From JAWKWH01 sp963669285 (GTDB lineage Bacteria > Pseudomonadota > Alphaproteobacteria > Rhizobiales > Rhizobiaceae): DNA of 64,000 nt. The DNA is taken from the NCBI GenBank assembly GCA_963669285.2, contig CAXXSI010000028.1:62001-126000 (forward strand), in the 5' to 3' direction. The number at the start of each line of letters is the position of its first letter. Within the stretch, counting starts at the first letter, position 1. Made by a program: the position numbers and the translations under genes. Below are positions 1 through 9,527 of this stretch, in pieces. The notes beneath the pieces were generated by a model, which was not told where the DNA came from, ran no database searches, and saw only the letters and a list, made by a program, of their open reading frames with translations.

Positions 1-1450
1 CTGACGGCGATTGACGAGTTGAATGGCCACGAAGAGAGGAGGGGTGCCAATCGCATTCAAGGCGTCGAGCATCGCGCCAGAAAGGACCGCACGACCTGGC
101 TGGAGGAGCGGAGCCGTGAACAGCGGGAACTCGGCAGTTCGAAACAGCCATACTGCCTGATCATCGGCGGTGGTCAGGGCGGAATCATGCTCGGCGGCGC
201 GCTTGCGCAGACTGGGCGTCCCTGCAATCATTGTTGAGAAGAATGAACGCGCCGGAGATTCCTGGCGCAACCGCTACCGGTCGCTCGTTTTGCATGACCC
301 CGTCTGGTATGACCATCTGCCTTATCTTCCATTCCCCGACGACTGGCCCGTTTTTACGCCCAAGGACAAGATGGGTGACTGGCTGGAATCTTATGTCCGA
401 ATAATGGAGCTGAATTACTGGTCGTCGACGGAATGCACCGGCGCCAGTTTTGATGCCGGCACCAAGAAATGGACGGTATCGCTGGTGCGGGAAGGGGAGC
501 CGCTTACGCTGCATCCCAACCAACTGGTCTTTGCTACCGGTGCCTATGGCTTCGCCAAGATCATCGACTTTCCAGGTGCCAATCGGTTCAAGGGCGAAGC
601 GTTTCATACCAGCCAGTACAGTAACGGTTCGGCCTATGCCGGAAAACGTTGTGCAGTGATCGGATCGGGCAGTTCCGCGCACGATATCTGTGTCGACCTG
701 TGGGAAAACGATGCCCATGTGACCATGATCCAGCGGTCGTCTTCGATTGTCGTGAAGTCGGAAACGCTGATGGAACACGGATTTGCCGAACTGTACTCCG
801 AAGAAGCCGTTCAGCGCGGCATCACGGCTGAGAAAGCCGATTTAATGTTTGCATCCGTACCGTTTCGGCTCATGCCACAGTTCCAGACGCCGCTATACGC
901 TGACATGGTCAAGGCCGACGCTGACTTCTATGAGGGGCTCAGTGCGTGCGGGTTCCTTTGGGACATGGGCGTCGACAATTCCGGCCTGTTGATGAAGGCG
1001 CTGCGCACGGCATCCGGCTATTACATTGATGTCGGCGCCAGCGACCTGATCATCAGGGGAGAGATCGCTGTCAAAAGCGGTGTCGAGATCGACCGGTTCG
1101 ACGAAGGCGGGATCGTCATGGCCGACGGCGACCGGATCGACGCCGATGTGATCGTGCATGCGACCGGTTACGGTTCGATGGATGAGATGGTTGCCCGCCT
1201 GATTTCACCGGAAGTTGCGGACGGGATCGGGAAGTTTTGGGGATACGGCTCGGGAATAACGGGTGATCCCGGTCCCTGGGAGGGCGAATTGCGCAATATG
1301 TGGAAACCGACCAGCCAGGAAGCCCTGTGGTTTCATGGCGGGAACCTCGCCTTGTCCCGCCATTACTCTCTTGTCGTGGCTCTGCAGATCAAGGCACGCA
1401 TGGAAGCGATTCCCACCCCGGTCTACCGTGTCGCTGCAATCGCCCAATAG
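1..1450 (+). pseudogene. Flavin-containing monooxygenase, 5'-truncated by window edge and frameshifted
   Basis: The frame is open from base 1 and carries the FAD-binding glycine motif (LIIGGGQGG, about 159-185). It then stops at 235-237. The rest of the protein (VEKNERAGDSWRNRY onward, a second ATGYG motif near 1160) continues in another frame to the stop at 1450. Dropping one G in the GGCGGCG run at 192-199 would join the two halves as LGARLRRLGVP, the normal family sequence. The residues before the FAD motif look like the linker that follows an N-terminal NTF2-like domain in ~600-residue homologues, so the true start lies outside the window. The family oxidises small organic substrates with NADPH and FAD. 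Either a decayed gene or a sequencing error; function otherwise assigned with good confidence. Confidence 0.85.
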
Positions 1451-1457
1451 CAGCCAA

Positions 1458-1841
1458 TCAATCCGCCTTGTAGGCGATACAGTCGATTTCAACCTTGCAG
1501 TCGACCATCATCGATGCCTGTACACAGGCGCGTGCCGGCGGATGCTCGCCGAAATATTCGGCAAAGATCTTGTTGAACGTCCAGAAATCGCGCGGATCAT
1601 CCAGCCAGACTCCGATACGCACGATGTGTTCAACGCCGTAGTCTGCCTCCTCCAATATGGCGATCATGTTCCTGATCGCCTTGTGCGTCTGCGGAATTAT
1701 GCCGCCGTCAATGATCTCGCCGTCTTCCATCGCCACCTGACCGGAGACATGCAGCCAACCGTCGGCTTCAACGGCCCGCGCAAATGGCAACGCTTTTCCG
1801 CCGGCTCCCGTTGATCCCGAACCATATCGATGAAGAGCCAT
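1458..1841 (-). CDS. RidA/YjgF family protein
   Basis: 127 residues, the usual RidA length. The C-terminal half has the family signature: a conserved Asn in WTFNKIFAEYF, then PARACVQA with the arginine that binds the substrate carboxylate in imine deaminases, and a VEIDCIAY end. RidA proteins hydrolyse reactive enamine/imine intermediates released by PLP enzymes, or have substrate-specific variants in catabolic clusters. The gene converges on the preceding monooxygenase with 7 bp between the two stops. Its exact subfamily and substrate cannot be read from the sequence. Confidence 0.9.
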   Translation of the reverse strand: MALHRYGSGSTGAGGKALPFARAVEADGWLHVSGQVAMEDGEIIDGGIIPQTHKAIRNMIAILEEADYGVEHIVRIGVWLDDPRDFWTFNKIFAEYFGEHPPARACVQASMMVDCKVEIDCIAYKAD

Positions 1842-2025
1842 TGCCCGCCTCCTTCTGCAAAGTTTTCAGCACCGACTGCCAGCAATTACCAGGGCCGGTT
1901 TGCGATATTGCTCGCAGCCGGGATCAGGAAGCAACGCAAATCTGTCCGTGGGAGTCAATTCGACGGCATTTTCAAATGAAACCAACCGGAAGGTGACGGA
2001 CAACCGGTTGCCCCGGGCCGAACCG

Positions 2026-3021
2026 ATGCCATACGATCATTCGGGAATCTGGCAAGGAGAGGAAACGGTTTTGGGCATCGAAAGACACTACCTCGCTGAG
2101 ATCGAACGGGTTTCCGCATCAATCCCCGTGTTCGACACATCCGATGTCGAAGCGACGCGCGACGGCGTCCGCAGATACGCCGAAGAGCAGGCAGCCAAAG
2201 GATTTCAGCGGCCGTCCGATCCGGATGTCAAAGAAGAAGAACTGACCATTGCCGGACCTGCTGGCGCGCCAGACATAAGGCTGCGGCTCTATACGCCGCC
2301 GGCAGGCAAGGAATCCGGTACCGCGTTCGTCAACTTTCATGGCGGCGGATTTTTCATGGGCGACCTCGAAAACGAGCATGCTCGGTGCCTGGCCATGACA
2401 CGGGACGCAGGCGCCGTGTCCATCGGCGTCGACTATCGCCTGGCCCCTGAGCATCCATTCCCGGCGGGCGTCGAGGATTGCTACCGGGCGCTCGAATGGA
2501 CCGCCGAGAACGCTGCTAACCTGAACATCGATCGCAACAGGATTGCCGTCGGCGGCGGCAGCGCCGGCGGATGCCTGTCTGCCGCGGTTGCGCTTATGGC
2601 CCGTGATCGCGGCGGGCCGAACATTGCCCTGCAGATGTTGTTTTACCCGGGCCTCGACGACAGATGTGCGTCCCGGTCAATGATCAAAGGCGAGGATTGC
2701 CATATCTGGAACTCGCAGAATTGCCGTGACATGTGGGATCACTATCTCGGTCGCGACCGCAAGGACGTCTCGGCTTATGCCGCGCCGGCGCGCGCGACCG
2801 ATCTCGGCGGGTTACCCGCGACTTACGTCATGACCTGCGAACATGATCCATTGCGCGACGAAGCGATTGCCTATGCGCAGCGGCTGATGGATGCGGGCGT
2901 TCAAGTTGAGTTGCACAACTATGCCGGAACGGTTCACGCATTCGATCTCCTCATTCCCTCGAAAACCGCGAATGAGGCCTTACGCGAAGCGGTTGCAATC
3001 CTCGCCCGACTGACCGCTTGA
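2026..3021 (+). CDS. alpha/beta hydrolase, hormone-sensitive-lipase family
   Basis: Counting from ATG 2026 (331 residues), the oxyanion-hole motif HGGG is at 105-108, the nucleophile elbow GGGSAGG has Ser179, and Asp274 (EHDPLRD) and His304 (TVHAF) complete the triad. This is the HSL (bacterial family IV) esterase pattern; the usual GDSAGG is GGSAGG here. The start is uncertain: a TTG at 2071 sits 8 bases after a strong ribosome site (AAGGAGAGG, 2054-2062) and would give 316 residues, whereas ATG 2026 has no clear site. An open frame also extends to 1900. Cytoplasmic ester or lactone hydrolase; natural substrate unknown. Confidence 0.88.
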   Translation: MPYDHSGIWQGEETVLGIERHYLAEIERVSASIPVFDTSDVEATRDGVRRYAEEQAAKGFQRPSDPDVKEEELTIAGPAGAPDIRLRLYTPPAGKESGTAFVNFHGGGFFMGDLENEHARCLAMTRDAGAVSIGVDYRLAPEHPFPAGVEDCYRALEWTAENAANLNIDRNRIAVGGGSAGGCLSAAVALMARDRGGPNIALQMLFYPGLDDRCASRSMIKGEDCHIWNSQNCRDMWDHYLGRDRKDVSAYAAPARATDLGGLPATYVMTCEHDPLRDEAIAYAQRLMDAGVQVELHNYAGTVHAFDLLIPSKTANEALREAVAILARLTA

Positions 3022-3190
3022 AAAAACCTCCTGGCTGGGCCGATGCGTGACGGGTCGAAGAACTTCGCGACGTTGAACATGCGCTGGTCGATGTTTCAAG
3101 CCCGGCCGGCCTCGCGGCGGCGATCCGTTGATTGCTCTCCCAAATTCGGTCATTCGAACCGCGAAATCAGACCCGCTACGCCGAAGGATC

Positions 3191-4558
3191 CTATTCCCCC
3201 AGCCGCTCCATGAGCCGTGCGTAGGCCGTCTGCCCGCGCCGGAACGTCGGCAGACGGAAGAACTCGTCCGGAGCGTGCTGGTTTTCATCATCGTGGCCGA
3301 AGGCGTAGATGACAGCGTGCAGCCCGAGCTCGTCCAGGAGCGTCGACATGACGGGAATGGAGCCGCCGGTACGGGTCTGGTAGGGCGCCTTCCCGTAGAC
3401 TTCCTCAAGCACCTGGCCGGCAATCGCCGTGGCGTTGTGGCCTGCGGGCACGAGAAAAGGATCGGCCCGGCTGGGATTCTTGGTGACCTTGGCGGTAACG
3501 CCCGGCGGGCAATTCGCGGCGACGTGGGCGGCGATCAGGTCGAAGATCCGCTCCGGATTCTGGTTCGCCACCAGCCGGCAGGTGATCTTGGCCGAGGCGA
3601 GGGCGGGCAGAACGGTCTTGGTGCCTGCGCCCTGCCAACCGCTGGTCAGCCCATTGATTTCCAGTGTCGGGCGCGCCCAGAGGTTCTCACGAGTGGAATA
3701 GCCCGGCTCGCCATGCGTGGCTGGTGCGCCGGTCTGGGCAAGATATCCGGCTTCGTCCCAGGGTGCCCGCGCAACGGCGTCGCGGTCCGTTTCACTCAGA
3801 TCGACAACGTCGTCGTAAAAGCCCGCAATCGTGATCCGCCCGTCCGGTGCTTTCATGCCGGCGAGCAGATGGGCAAGCGCCTGGGCCGGATTGGCCACAC
3901 CGCCGCCATGCATTCCCGAGTGCAGATCGGCCCGTGCCCCGGTCACCTTGATTTCAAGGGAAGTCAGTCCCTTCAAACCGAGGATCAGCTGCGGGGTCTC
4001 CGGGTCCCATTGCCCACCGTCGGCGGAAAAGATCATGTCGGCGTGCAGCCGGTCGAGGTTTGCTTCGATGAAAGGAGGCAGGTCGGGCGAGCCGATTTCC
4101 TCCTGACCTTCGAAGAAAAAACGCACATTGACCGGCAGCCGTCCGGTTTTGGCCAGCAGGGCTTCGGCGGCGAGGATCGGGATCAGCATCGCGCCCTTGT
4201 CGTCGGTCGCGCCGCGTCCGTAAATCCGGTCGTCGCGGATCGTCGGCTCAAACGGCGGCGAGGTCCAGAGTTCGAAGGGCTCCGCCGGCTGCACGTCGAA
4301 ATGGCCATAGATCAGGATTGTGGGCTTGTCGGGTCCGGCGTGCAGCCAGTCGGCACAGACGACCGGATGGCCTGCCGTCTCGTACATGGCAGCGTTTTCG
4401 ATTCCCGCCGCGGTCAGCCGGTCGATCACCCATTGTCCCGCCGCGCGCACATCTGGGACATTCTCGGGTTTGGCCGAAACGGAAGGAATGCGGATGAATT
4501 CGCACAATTCGTCGATGAAACGCGGCTGATGCGCGTCAAGGTATTTTTCCCAGTCCAT
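3191..4558 (-). CDS. M20 family dipeptidase
   Basis: 455 residues from the ATG at 4558, the usual length for M20 dipeptidases (CNDP-like). The frame is open to 4837, but the upstream part has no family resemblance and the protein proper begins MDWEKYLDAH. Metal and catalytic residues are visible: H86/D88 in GHFDVQP, D119-D120 in ATDDKG, the EE pair at 153-154 in EGQEEIGS, SADGG, and a C-terminal GHDDENQH. The dimerisation lid domain is near 200-310 (LHSGMHGG). Expected to hydrolyse dipeptides or related amides in the cytoplasm using two zinc or manganese ions. It stands alone between two strand changes. Confidence 0.92.
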   Translation of the reverse strand: MDWEKYLDAHQPRFIDELCEFIRIPSVSAKPENVPDVRAAGQWVIDRLTAAGIENAAMYETAGHPVVCADWLHAGPDKPTILIYGHFDVQPAEPFELWTSPPFEPTIRDDRIYGRGATDDKGAMLIPILAAEALLAKTGRLPVNVRFFFEGQEEIGSPDLPPFIEANLDRLHADMIFSADGGQWDPETPQLILGLKGLTSLEIKVTGARADLHSGMHGGGVANPAQALAHLLAGMKAPDGRITIAGFYDDVVDLSETDRDAVARAPWDEAGYLAQTGAPATHGEPGYSTRENLWARPTLEINGLTSGWQGAGTKTVLPALASAKITCRLVANQNPERIFDLIAAHVAANCPPGVTAKVTKNPSRADPFLVPAGHNATAIAGQVLEEVYGKAPYQTRTGGSIPVMSTLLDELGLHAVIYAFGHDDENQHAPDEFFRLPTFRRGQTAYARLMERLGE

Positions 4559-5016
4559 GAATGCACCTGTTTGAATCCTGAAGCAGTCTGGCGCAGCCGC
4601 AGGCCGCCCGCAAGCTGCACCTGCCCTTCTTTGCTCGGAAAATTGCCGGTTCGATGTGGACCAGCCAAGGCACGGGGCCGCCATTTGTCGGCTGAGTTTG
4701 GGATTAAGGATCTCTATAAGTGTTGTGGTCTGATTTGAACCCGTATTGACCAAGACGTTGAAACCGATCTCCTCATATTGCGACCTAAGCATCGCACCGC
4801 GACGGCTTTCGGCCTTGGTTTCAAGTTTTGTGATCATCTCGCAATCTAAAAGCCAATGCGGGCAACTTTCCTGGCTTTCTGCACTCTGTCACTGTTGTAT
4901 CGCGAATGTGTGCCGCCGTTTCTTGAGGCAGCAGCTACATCGCTTGAGTTCAGGGAATTCCGCAAATTGTGATATGACATGTGGGCATTGAATGCTCCCC
5001 AGATGAGGCAAGTCGT
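4559..5016. other. Intergenic region, 458 bp
   Basis: Lies between the divergent M20 dipeptidase and the exported-protein gene. Frames here are short or are upstream runs of the dipeptidase frame without family resemblance. It should hold both promoters, but I see no pair of -35/-10 hexamers good enough to call, no repeat and no RNA gene. Confidence 0.5.
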
Positions 5017-5475
5017 TTGACGAAAAGGTTTTTTCTTGCACTGTCGGCATCGGCTGCCCTGTTTTCACCTTTAGCGCAGGCCGGTGAGCAAAGTGACATG
5101 CCGCTCGATGGCATGGTTTTTGTTGGCCAGATGGGTGAGGCCGGAAAATCGGATATTGCCGATGAGTTGCATTTTCGCGATGGAAAATTCTGGTCGACTT
5201 TCTGTGTGAGCTATGGATTGCCACCCGGCAGCTATACCGCGCAAAGGATCGACGATCACATCGTTTTTCAGGGCGTACTTACCGGAAAGCCCGGCGAATT
5301 CGTATATGAGGGCAAGGTTGTTGGTGGCAAACTCGACGCACAAGTAAATTGGACTAAAAGCCGATGGTATTGGACGATTGAACGTGAGCTTGAGTTTGTC
5401 GGCGGCCTCAAAGGCGGCAATTCAGATAGTTCAGAAATCTCGCAGACCGATCCACTGATCGCAGAAACGGAATGA
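5017..5475 (+). CDS. Hypothetical exported protein
   Basis: Not recognised. From the TTG at 5017 (152 residues) the protein begins LTKRFFLALSASAALF and ends its leader at LAQAG, a clear Sec signal peptide (Lys-Arg, hydrophobic core, AxA-like site). The start is chosen because a GAGG ribosome site lies about 9 bases upstream; a GTG at 4981 is in frame but puts 12 extra residues ahead of the signal. The mature part is beta-rich and tryptophan-containing (SRWYWTIERELEFVGG) with a single Cys. Its stop overlaps the next start (ATGA, 5472-5475), so it is translated together with the membrane protein that follows. Confidence 0.75.
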   Translation: MTKRFFLALSASAALFSPLAQAGEQSDMPLDGMVFVGQMGEAGKSDIADELHFRDGKFWSTFCVSYGLPPGSYTAQRIDDHIVFQGVLTGKPGEFVYEGKVVGGKLDAQVNWTKSRWYWTIERELEFVGGLKGGNSDSSEISQTDPLIAETE

Positions 5476-6116
5476 TGCCTTCGTCTGTGACACTACGCAG
5501 AGTCACGGTGATTTTGGTATATGCATTCGTATTGGTCGCTGGCTGGTATCTCGGCGGTTTTCTGATGGAACTGTCCAACATTGAAATCCGCCCGATTACC
5601 GAACCGGCAGTTCACAAAATAATCATGGCGTCGACAGCGGTATTTGCCGCTGCTTCAGCCATTCCGTTCGTACCTGGAGCCGAAATCGGCCTGGGCATGA
5701 TCTTCGTTCTGGGCGGACGCATCGCTCCACTCGTTTACGCGAGCATGGTGGTAGCGTTGACGGTTTCGTTTCTGGTCGGTCTTCTCGTTCCGGCTCGAAT
5801 ATTGGCTGCGTTTTTCAATTCCGTCGGTCTATCAAAGGCCAGAGACCTGGTGACCAAACTGGATCGATGTGATCCAGAAAAGCGGATGGAATTGCTGTTT
5901 GCCAATGCGCCTGGACCGGTTAGCCGACTTTTACTGAAGCACCGATACATCGCCTTGATGGCCCTGATCAACACGCCTGGTAACTCGCTCATCGGCGGCG
6001 GTGGCGGCATAGCACTTGCGGCGGGGCTGTCGCGTTTATTCACTCTTCCGCGCTTCCTGGCGGCGATTGCCCTGGCTGTTGCCCCGGTTCCGCTGACCTA
6101 TTACCTCATTAGTTGA
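5472..6116 (+). CDS. VTT/TVP38-like (DedA-related) membrane protein
   Basis: 214 residues with about five or six hydrophobic segments. The signature of the SNARE-associated/VTT family is seen in the glycine-rich loop NTPGNSLIGGGGGI near residue 166 and in the re-entrant stretch around SAIPFVPGAEIGLG. Family members are inner-membrane proteins linked to lipid scrambling or flipping and envelope stress. The start overlaps the preceding stop by 4 bp, implying coupling to the exported protein upstream. A second ATG follows immediately and may be the real first codon. Substrate unknown. Confidence 0.72.
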   Translation: MMPSSVTLRRVTVILVYAFVLVAGWYLGGFLMELSNIEIRPITEPAVHKIIMASTAVFAAASAIPFVPGAEIGLGMIFVLGGRIAPLVYASMVVALTVSFLVGLLVPARILAAFFNSVGLSKARDLVTKLDRCDPEKRMELLFANAPGPVSRLLLKHRYIALMALINTPGNSLIGGGGGIALAAGLSRLFTLPRFLAAIALAVAPVPLTYYLIS

Positions 6117-6428
6117 TCGCTACGACATGCGCGAAACAGCGAAAAATTCCATAAGATTGGCTGCGCGGCTCTGCGCAATTAGCGAAATTGCGCGAATGTC
6201 TCAAAGGTCCGCCTATCAGCCGTTGGTTTGCCAATAAGCTTCGAATTCCACTGAAGGTCCGCTTTTGCGCATTCGGTTCGCAAATTCTGCATCTGCGGCG
6301 AAAGGCAGCATTCCCACCGGACCGCCGGTCAACGACCGCTCCGGATCGAGTATACGAGATCGGAGTACTCGATTGCACCAGGGGTTACCCTTGCAAGAGA
6401 AATCACATTAACTTGTTCCGGTAAGTGA
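6117..6428. other. Intergenic region with inverted repeat and degenerate short repeats
   Basis: 312 bp without a credible gene. It contains a perfect 8-bp inverted repeat with a 5-base loop (GCGCAATT / AATTGCGC, 6173-6193) 57 bp past the VTT gene. No T run follows, so it is not a standard intrinsic terminator. At about 6205-6275 there are two related copies of an AAGGTCCGC motif. On the minus strand this stretch translates to a QKRTF-like string, resembling a short dispersed repeat seen between genes in many Hyphomicrobiales. Confidence 0.4.
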
Positions 6429-6505
<77 letters not shown>

Positions 6506-6524
6506 AGCCGGCGCGGACTATAGG

Positions 6525-7814
6525 CTATTCGACTTGCCGGTCAACCGGATTTGCGATCTTCGGCAACCTTGTCGCGGCCAGATGCTGATGCTGCCATTCC
6601 AGGGCGAGGCAACCCCAGACCAGGCCGACCAGCAGATAAAAATGACGCCAGTGATCGATATCAATCACTGTGCCGAGTGCGATGTGTCCGGCAAAGACGA
6701 TGTAGGCACAAAGCAGCAGCGGTTGCCAGGGACGCGGGCGGAACAGGATCTTGAAACCGGCCGCCAATGTCCAGAAAACCAGCACCAGCAGGCAGGCAAA
6801 TCCGAGCCAGGAGTAATCGAGCAACGCCTTGAGCCAGATATTGTGGGTGTCTTCGCCCCACAGGCGTCCGAATTCCAGCGCACCGATCCCCAGCGGGTGT
6901 TCCATGGCCGTCTGCACGCCGATGCCGAAGCGGGCAAAGCGTCCATATCGCCCGGCATCGTACTCCTGCACCAATTGCGCCCTGGACGAAAACAATTCGG
7001 CCACATCGGGTATTTGCAGGATCGCAAGCAGGCCAAGCGCCAGCAGCGCGACCGCCGAGACGCTCGCCACCACGAGCCGGAGCCGAAATAGGCTGCTGCG
7101 GCTTTGAACCGCCAACGCCACGACAAGAAGCACCACGCAGACGCCGAACAGCCCCCAGGCACCGCGCGAAAACGACAGGAAGATGCCCAGCGCCACGATC
7201 ATCAGTGGTGGCGCGGCAAATGCAATCGTTGCGGGTCCGCCGGTAAGAATGCGGTGGACCAGCCAGATCGCCGGCAGCACAAGGAAAGGCCCGAACACAT
7301 TGGGATCCTCGAAAACGCCGGCGGCGCGGCCGTAGCGGGTGAAAATCTCCGCACCCGGGACGACACCGAAATAACCGGCGATCCCGGCCATCGACGTCAA
7401 GACCGCCGACAGGACCCAGGCCTTGAAAGCGATTGTCAGCAATTCGGGGCGCCGTTCGATCACAGCGGCAAAGAACACCGACGTCAGGCCGAGAAAGAAG
7501 GATACGGCAAGGTACAGCGGCGTTTCGTGCAGATCGCCGAGCTGGGTCATGGCGATGACACCGCCCAGGTTGAACCCGCTTATCAGCGCGAGCAGCGGAA
7601 CCACCGCTCGAGAAAGACGCATAGAAACGAGTGCCCAGACGCCGATAACCAGCGCCATGAAGATTTCATAGGGAGCCGGTTCGCGAATGACAAAACCGGA
7701 AAGGAAGACACCGATTGCAACACTGGCGGTCAGCGTCAGTGCGGCAAGCTTTGCATTGACGGCAGAGCGGGGCAGTGGCACCCCGGTGTGGCTATGTGTG
7801 TCAACAACGCTCAA
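6525..7814 (-). CDS. O-antigen ligase / Wzy-type polysaccharide polymerase
   Basis: 429 residues from a TTG at 7814 that overlaps the stop of the preceding phosphotransferase gene (TTGA). The open frame extends to 7877 but would then overlap 67 bp of coding sequence. About ten or eleven transmembrane helices flank a large periplasmic loop (about residues 265-330) with the Wzy_C-type stretch RYGRFARFGIGVQTAMEHP...DTHNIWL. Proteins of this type polymerise or ligate repeat units in the periplasm. Its position after the WcaJ-like enzyme, within an export-equipped cluster, favours polymerisation of an exopolysaccharide. Polymerase and ligase cannot be separated by sequence alone. Confidence 0.82.
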   Translation of the reverse strand: MSVVDTHSHTGVPLPRSAVNAKLAALTLTASVAIGVFLSGFVIREPAPYEIFMALVIGVWALVSMRLSRAVVPLLALISGFNLGGVIAMTQLGDLHETPLYLAVSFFLGLTSVFFAAVIERRPELLTIAFKAWVLSAVLTSMAGIAGYFGVVPGAEIFTRYGRAAGVFEDPNVFGPFLVLPAIWLVHRILTGGPATIAFAAPPLMIVALGIFLSFSRGAWGLFGVCVVLLVVALAVQSRSSLFRLRLVVASVSAVALLALGLLAILQIPDVAELFSSRAQLVQEYDAGRYGRFARFGIGVQTAMEHPLGIGALEFGRLWGEDTHNIWLKALLDYSWLGFACLLVLVFWTLAAGFKILFRPRPWQPLLLCAYIVFAGHIALGTVIDIDHWRHFYLLVGLVWGCLALEWQHQHLAATRLPKIANPVDRQVE

Positions 7815-9361
7815 TATGCGTTTTCCGTATTCATCAGCCGGATCGGGGTTAGCAACAAGATTTTCAAGTCGAACCAAAGCGACCAGTTTTCGATGTAGTA
7901 GAGGTCGAATTCGGTGCGCATCCTGATTTTGTCGTCATTGTCGATCTCGCCGCGCCAACCATTGATCTGGGCCCAGCCGGTCACACCGGGCTTGACCCGG
8001 TGACGGGCGAAGTAACCGTCCACCACCTCATGGTAGAGGCGGTTGTGTGACTGCGCAGTGACCGCATGCGGCCGCGGTCCCACCAGTGACAAGTCGCCTT
8101 TCAGGGAATTGTAGAACTGCGGCAGTTCGTCGAGCGATGTCTTGCGGATGAACCGGCCGACCCGGGTCACCCGCGGATCACCCTTGGTAACAGCGTTTCG
8201 CGCTGTCGGATCGCACTGATCGACATACATGGAACGGAACTTGTAGACGTCGACGATCTCGTTGTTGAAGCCGTGACGCTTCTGTTTGAAGATCACCGGC
8301 CCCTTGCTTTCCAGCTTGATCGCCAGGGCGGTCAGCAGCATCACCGGTGACAGGACAATCAGGCCGAGTGCGGAAAAGAAGATGTCGAAAATCCGCTTGG
8401 CGACCGAATCCCAATCGCTGATCGGCCGGTCGAAAATATCGAGCATCGGCACCGAGCCGATGAAGGAATAGGAACGCCTGTGGAACTGCAACTGGTTGGC
8501 ATGTGCGGCCAGGCGGATGTCCACCGGCAGGATCCAGACTTTCTTCAGCAACGACAAAACACGCTCTTCAGCGGTGATCGGCAATGCCACGATCAGCATG
8601 TCGATACGGGCGATGCGGGCGAACTTGATCAGTTCGGGGATCGTGCCGAGCTTGGGATAGCCGGCCACGATCGGCGGCGAGCGCACATCGTCACGGTCAT
8701 CGAAGATGCCGCATATGCGGATGTCATTGATCGGTTGGCGTTCGACTGCGCGGATCAGGGTTTCTGCTGCGGTACCTCCGCCGATGATCACGGCGCGGCG
8801 CTCCATCGTGCCGTTACGCGCCCATCTGCGGATCATGCGCGCCATGATCAGTCTGAGCAAAACCATGGCGCCCAGCCCGGTGCCGTACCAGCTGGCAAAC
8901 CAGACGCGCGAAAAATCCGCCGAGTTTTTCATGAAGAATCCGGCAAGCGCCATGACAGCGAAAACGCCGCACCAGGAAATCACGATGCGGTTGATCCGCG
9001 GCAACGGATTGCGCAACACCGACATACGGTAATTACCGCCGAACTCCAGCAGTATCACGGTGATCAGCGAGCCGCCGAGAATGACTCCCGGATAGTGCCA
9101 TGCCAGATGGGTGTTGAACCCGATATAGGCGCCGTAGATCACCACGCCCGCAAGAGCGATGAGCCCGAATTCCAGCAGCCGGAACAAGCCGCCGAACATC
9201 ACCGGAGACATAGTGTCACGGCGATATTGAGCAGCGACCTGATCGGCGATCGAATTCAGGCTCTCATTGCTCGTTTCGCCTTCTGCTGGTTGCGAGCCAT
9301 CCTCGAAGTTTCGGACGGATGCACCGGAGTAGCGTTGCTCGGGGTCGAACTTGTTCATCAT
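7811..9361 (-). CDS. Undecaprenyl-phosphate hexose phosphotransferase (WcaJ/ExoY-like)
   Basis: 516 residues. The N-terminal half has four or five transmembrane helices and a CoA-binding-like Rossmann segment (AVIIGGGTAAETLIRAV). The C-terminal ~190 residues form the bacterial sugar transferase domain: a re-entrant helix (KRIFDIFFSALGLIVLSP), then KFRSM, SLDELPQFYNSLKGD, SLVGPRPH and KPGVTGWAQINGWRG, all family landmarks. It loads the first hexose-1-phosphate onto undecaprenyl phosphate at the inner membrane and so starts repeat-unit assembly. The start is the first of two adjacent ATGs; no strong ribosome site is seen. Confidence 0.95.
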   Translation of the reverse strand: MMNKFDPEQRYSGASVRNFEDGSQPAEGETSNESLNSIADQVAAQYRRDTMSPVMFGGLFRLLEFGLIALAGVVIYGAYIGFNTHLAWHYPGVILGGSLITVILLEFGGNYRMSVLRNPLPRINRIVISWCGVFAVMALAGFFMKNSADFSRVWFASWYGTGLGAMVLLRLIMARMIRRWARNGTMERRAVIIGGGTAAETLIRAVERQPINDIRICGIFDDRDDVRSPPIVAGYPKLGTIPELIKFARIARIDMLIVALPITAEERVLSLLKKVWILPVDIRLAAHANQLQFHRRSYSFIGSVPMLDIFDRPISDWDSVAKRIFDIFFSALGLIVLSPVMLLTALAIKLESKGPVIFKQKRHGFNNEIVDVYKFRSMYVDQCDPTARNAVTKGDPRVTRVGRFIRKTSLDELPQFYNSLKGDLSLVGPRPHAVTAQSHNRLYHEVVDGYFARHRVKPGVTGWAQINGWRGEIDNDDKIRMRTEFDLYYIENWSLWFDLKILLLTPIRLMNTENAY

Positions 9362-9527
9362 GGTGTCCGATATTCGCTGTCGAACTTAGCGCCAACCCAC
9401 TAAGAAAGCCTTGATATCGCACCACCACATTCCTTTGGGGTCGCCATCGGCTCTTTTGTCGAACTGGAGATCTGCATAGGCCGGCTACCCGTGCTGGTAC
9501 CGGGCGGGGAGAGCAATCGATAGACGT

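Noticed and set aside
3128..4738. 536-codon plus-strand frame opposite the M20 dipeptidase
   Set aside because: It is the antisense shadow of a gene with all M20 catalytic residues; its own translation has no family resemblance and is rich in Arg/Gly.
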